A stretch of DNA of 27,909 nt, taken from NCBI RefSeq assembly GCF_938045465.1, contig NZ_CALIBF010000013.1, forward strand, positions 1 through 27,909. The letters are read 5' to 3'. Source of the DNA: an uncultured Campylobacter sp. (GTDB taxonomy: Bacteria > Campylobacterota > Campylobacteria > Campylobacterales > Campylobacteraceae). Below the pieces are notes generated by a model. It did no database searches. It saw only the letters and a program-made list of their open reading frames with translations, and was not told the origin of the DNA. Shown in pieces: positions 25,943 to 27,909 of this stretch (its first letter is position 1; each line of letters begins with the position of its first letter). The translations under genes and the position numbers were made by a program.

Positions 25943-26984
25943 CTTTTTCCTTTGGAATTTGAGTTTTTTTCTCGATTAGATCCACGATTTGCGCCTTTAC
26001 GGCTTCGTACGAGCTCGCGTCCTTAAAGCCCGCAAACATCCCGCCGCTCGCGTTTACGTGCCCGCCGCCGCCGAGGAGCAGCTTTGCCATTTCGCTAACG
26101 TCGATTTTGCCGTCGGCGCGGAAGCTGAGCGTTTTTTTGCTCGTTACGTCGATGAAAAAATCGACATCGGGGTTTTGCGTCAAAAAGTCGTTGCCGATGA
26201 CGCTTACGTTGCCGATATTGTAGGTCAAAATGCCCTTTTTATCGAGGTAGCTGATCTCAAAGCGCTGCTTTTGCGCGCTTAGGCGGGCGACTACGAAATG
26301 CGAAACGAGATTGCTTAGCGTATCGTCGCGTTCGCCTTTAAAAAATTCTTTCTTTATGCCGTGCAGCGCGCTATCTAGCGCGATGTGTGCGCTCGGCTCG
26401 TCTTGAAATTTAAAAATTTTATCCAGCAAGTAAAAGATATAATCCCTGCTCTCCCGCTCGAACATGATCTTATTGATCTCTTTCGCGCCCGAGACCATGC
26501 CGAGGCAGACCTTGCCGAGCTCAAACTCGCTCTCGTCCTTTAGCCAAATATCCACGGCGTTTACGACGCGCACGAGCTTATCCAGCCGCGGCGAGCCGCC
26601 GAACATCGCACTGAAAAAATCATAGGTGATCTTCGTAGCGCAGCGCGAAGAGTCTAGGAAATACCACGGAAATTTTTTCGCGCACTCAAGTCCGCTTTGA
26701 TGATGATCCAGAAGGATCACGCGGGCGTTGCGGTGAGCCAGTTCACCGCTAAATTTCTCGCACTGTGCGGGCAGTAAATTTAGATCGGTGATTAAAACTA
26801 GGCTTTTTTCGTCTGCGTCTGCGGCAAGCCGCTCATCAATACGCTCAAGGATTAGTTCAAATTTTTCGTTTATCTCCTTGCCGTAGTTGGCGTTGAAAAA
26901 TTCCACGTCGGTCAAATAGTGCGCCACGACGAATTGCGCGCCGTAGCCGTCCAGATCGGTGTGGCTGAGGTGATATATTTTCAT
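25932..26984 (-). CDS. DHH family phosphoesterase (DHH-DHHA1)
   Basis: A 350-residue cytoplasmic phosphoesterase of the DHH superfamily, which includes RecJ nucleases, nanoRNases and cyclic dinucleotide phosphodiesterases. Metal-binding motifs are HTDLDGYGAQ (Asp10, Asp12), LITDLNL (Asp67) and LLDHHQSG (Asp93-His94-His95). The C-terminal DHHA1 domain ends with GGGGHVNASGG (residues 305-315), which binds the substrate end. The start overlaps the Rrf2 stop as ATGA. Length fits the nanoRNase/PDE group rather than full RecJ (over 500). It could degrade short oligonucleotides or a cyclic dinucleotide; sequence alone does not decide. Confidence 0.9.
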   Translation of the reverse strand: MKIYHLSHTDLDGYGAQFVVAHYLTDVEFFNANYGKEINEKFELILERIDERLAADADEKSLVLITDLNLLPAQCEKFSGELAHRNARVILLDHHQSGLECAKKFPWYFLDSSRCATKITYDFFSAMFGGSPRLDKLVRVVNAVDIWLKDESEFELGKVCLGMVSGAKEINKIMFERESRDYIFYLLDKIFKFQDEPSAHIALDSALHGIKKEFFKGERDDTLSNLVSHFVVARLSAQKQRFEISYLDKKGILTYNIGNVSVIGNDFLTQNPDVDFFIDVTSKKTLSFRADGKIDVSEMAKLLLGGGGHVNASGGMFAGFKDASSYEAVKAQIVDLIEKKTQIPKEKDEK

Positions 26985-27394
26985 TTGCGCTCTTTGCCGA
27001 TGATGTTTGCTAGCGTGATCGTATCCATATACTCATCGACTTTCTCCTGAAGCTCGCCGAACATTAGATTGACGCGGCATAGCGTGCGACCGTTCGGGCA
27101 GGCGTCGATCCCCTCGGCGGTGCAGTCAAATACCGTCGCCTTGCGTCTTTCGGCGCTTTTGATGATCTCGCTTAGCGTGATCTCATCCGCATTGCGCGCG
27201 AGCACAAAGCCGCCCTTGGCGCCTTTGAAGGAATTTAAAAGTCCCGCGCGAGCTAAATTTTGTAAAATTTTAGCCAAAAAGCTGCGTGAAATTCCAAGCT
27301 CGCTAGAGATCGAATCGACATCCATAGACTCATTCTTGCCAGCGATGCAGATCATTGAAAGTAGGGCGTATTCGCTTGCTTTAGTAAAAAGCAT
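26981..27394 (-). CDS. Rrf2 family transcriptional regulator with a likely Fe-S site
   Basis: A 137-residue winged-helix regulator of the Rrf2 family (IscR, NsrR, RsrR). The N-terminal DNA-binding part runs MLFTKASEYALLSMICIA, then SSELGISRSFLAKILQNLARAG and the wing FKGAKGGFVLAR. Cys91, Cys99 and Cys106 (FDCTAEGIDACPNGRTLCRV) sit where IscR has Cys92, 98 and 104, so a [2Fe-2S] or [4Fe-4S] sensor is likely. AAAGGAG precedes ATG 27394. It heads an overlapping operon with the DHH and 80-residue genes and is divergent from rpsO. It may sense iron-sulfur status, oxygen or nitric oxide, and may control its own operon. Confidence 0.92.
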   Translation of the reverse strand: MLFTKASEYALLSMICIAGKNESMDVDSISSELGISRSFLAKILQNLARAGLLNSFKGAKGGFVLARNADEITLSEIIKSAERRKATVFDCTAEGIDACPNGRTLCRVNLMFGELQEKVDEYMDTITLANIIGKERK

Positions 27395-27461
27395 TTATTT
27401 TCTCCTTTGGTGTCAAAGCGTGCATTTTACACAAAGAAAGCAAAAATTTAGGTTAATTAAG

Positions 27462-27467
27462 TATAAT
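27462..27467 (+). promoter_or_regulatory. Likely -10 box of rpsO
   Basis: TATAAT preceded by AAG in an AT-rich context, 31 bases before the rpsO start codon. The region 27395-27498 is shared with the divergent Rrf2 gene. Confidence 0.6.
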
Positions 27468-27498
27468 CGCTTCCTATTTTACCGATCAGGAGGTCATC

Positions 27499-27771
27499 AT
27501 GGCTTTAGACACGGCTCAAAAAGCACAGATAGTTGCGAAATTCGCTAGAAGAGAGAAAGATACAGGTTCTGCGGAGGTGCAAATCGCGCTTCTTACCGAG
27601 AGGATCACGCTTCTTACCACTCATTTGCAAGCAAATCCGAAAGATTTTTCATCTCGCTTAGGACTGCTAAAGCTAGTAGGTCAGCGCAAAAGAATGATGA
27701 AATATCTTAAAAATAAAGACTACGCAGTTTATTCCAAGCTCGTTAGCGAGTTAAATTTAAGAGATAAATAA
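27499..27771 (+). CDS. rpsO: 30S ribosomal protein S15
   Basis: The small-subunit protein S15, an early binder of 16S rRNA helices 20-22 that helps form the platform and contacts the 50S subunit. The 90 residues are the family's standard length (89-90). Seen are the four-helix pattern, TGSAEVQIALLTERI (residues 22-36), THLQANPKDFSSRLGLLKLVGQRKRMMKYL (with the Asp-Ser/Ser-Arg rRNA contacts; split here as two segments) and the end SELNLRDK. AGGAGGTCATC precedes ATG 27499. It appears to be transcribed alone, with its own promoter and terminator. In many bacteria S15 binds its own mRNA leader; the leader here is short and no such fold was recognised. Confidence 0.98.
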   Translation: MALDTAQKAQIVAKFARREKDTGSAEVQIALLTERITLLTTHLQANPKDFSSRLGLLKLVGQRKRMMKYLKNKDYAVYSKLVSELNLRDK

Positions 27772-27781
27772 GCTCCTTTGC

Positions 27782-27809
27782 TCGCGGTGGCGTTTATTTC
27801 GCCCCGCGA
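27782..27809 (+). other. Hairpin directly after rpsO
   Basis: TCGCGG (27782-27787) pairs with CCGCGA (27804-27809), and GGCG with CGCC inside, with one bulged T and a 7-base loop. No T run follows, so it is probably a 3' stabilising structure upstream of the real terminator. Confidence 0.5.
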
Positions 27810-27819
27810 TTTATACACG

Positions 27820-27848
27820 GCGTCCGTCAAACGGCGGACGCTTTTTTT
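27820..27848 (+). terminator. Rho-independent terminator of rpsO
   Basis: GCGTCCG (27820-27826) pairs with CGGACGC (27835-27841), 8-base loop, followed by seven T (27842-27848). Strong classical terminator 49 bases after the rpsO stop. Confidence 0.92.
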
Positions 27849-27909
27849 ATACCCTAAATTTAGACAGCCACACTTTTTCAGTTTTTGAATTTTTTGAGAA
27901 TTTTGTAAA

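Overview
The window looks like chromosomal DNA of a Campylobacter of the oral/intestinal anaerobe type (gracilis, rectus, showae or concisus group). This is inferred from the epsilonproteobacterial gene set, the abundance of AAATTTTA-type words between genes, ribosome binding sites of the AAGGAG type, promoters that show a TATAAT box but no clear -35, and protein sequences that resemble Campylobacter families from memory. No search was run, so the species is not established.

Layout. 1-5.5 kb: the 3' end of a TSUP-family permease; a 1.3 kb gene-free stretch full of degenerate repeats; ridA; a frameshifted SUKH (SMI1/KNR4-like) gene; a DUF7738/DUF6892-like protein; another gene-free stretch; and a YiiM-like MOSC protein. 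5.5-9.1 kb: an AGCS sodium:amino acid symporter, an LCM-type methyltransferase, and a Crp/Fnr regulator. 9.4-22.6 kb: the core of the window, a formate hydrogenlyase locus. One strand carries a tightly packed operon hyfA-B-C-E-F-G-H-I, hycH-like, hycI, focA, ending at a clear terminator. The other strand carries the divergent gene fdhF, with an in-frame UGA read as selenocysteine, a SECIS hairpin and its own terminator. 23.4-24.7 kb: an orphan TRAP substrate-binding protein. 25.7-27.4 kb: an overlapping operon of an Rrf2 regulator, a DHH phosphoesterase and a small unknown protein. It is divergent from rpsO (27.5 kb), which ends in a strong terminator.

How the genes work together. FocA would move formate across the inner membrane and FdhF (molybdenum/tungsten, selenocysteine) would oxidise it to CO2. 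The polyferredoxin HyfA and the HyfH/HyfI clusters would pass electrons to the [NiFe] site of HyfG, which reduces protons to H2. HyfB, HyfC, HyfE and HyfF form the membrane arm and could couple the reaction to ion movement. HycI and the HycH-like protein mature HyfG. HyfD, the third antiporter-like subunit of E. coli hydrogenase 4, is absent; hyfC and hyfE are one base apart.

Points most worth a second look: a CGTCA-N6-TGACG palindrome centred exactly at -41.5 of the likely hyfA promoter; the HyfD-less Hyf arrangement; the one-base lesion in the SUKH gene; and a low-complexity DNA style shared by gene-free stretches and by unusual Ser/Ala/Thr-rich protein segments (SUKH linker, TRAP protein tail). 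I did not find a clearly new defence or mobile system, CRISPR array, insertion sequence, tRNA or rRNA.
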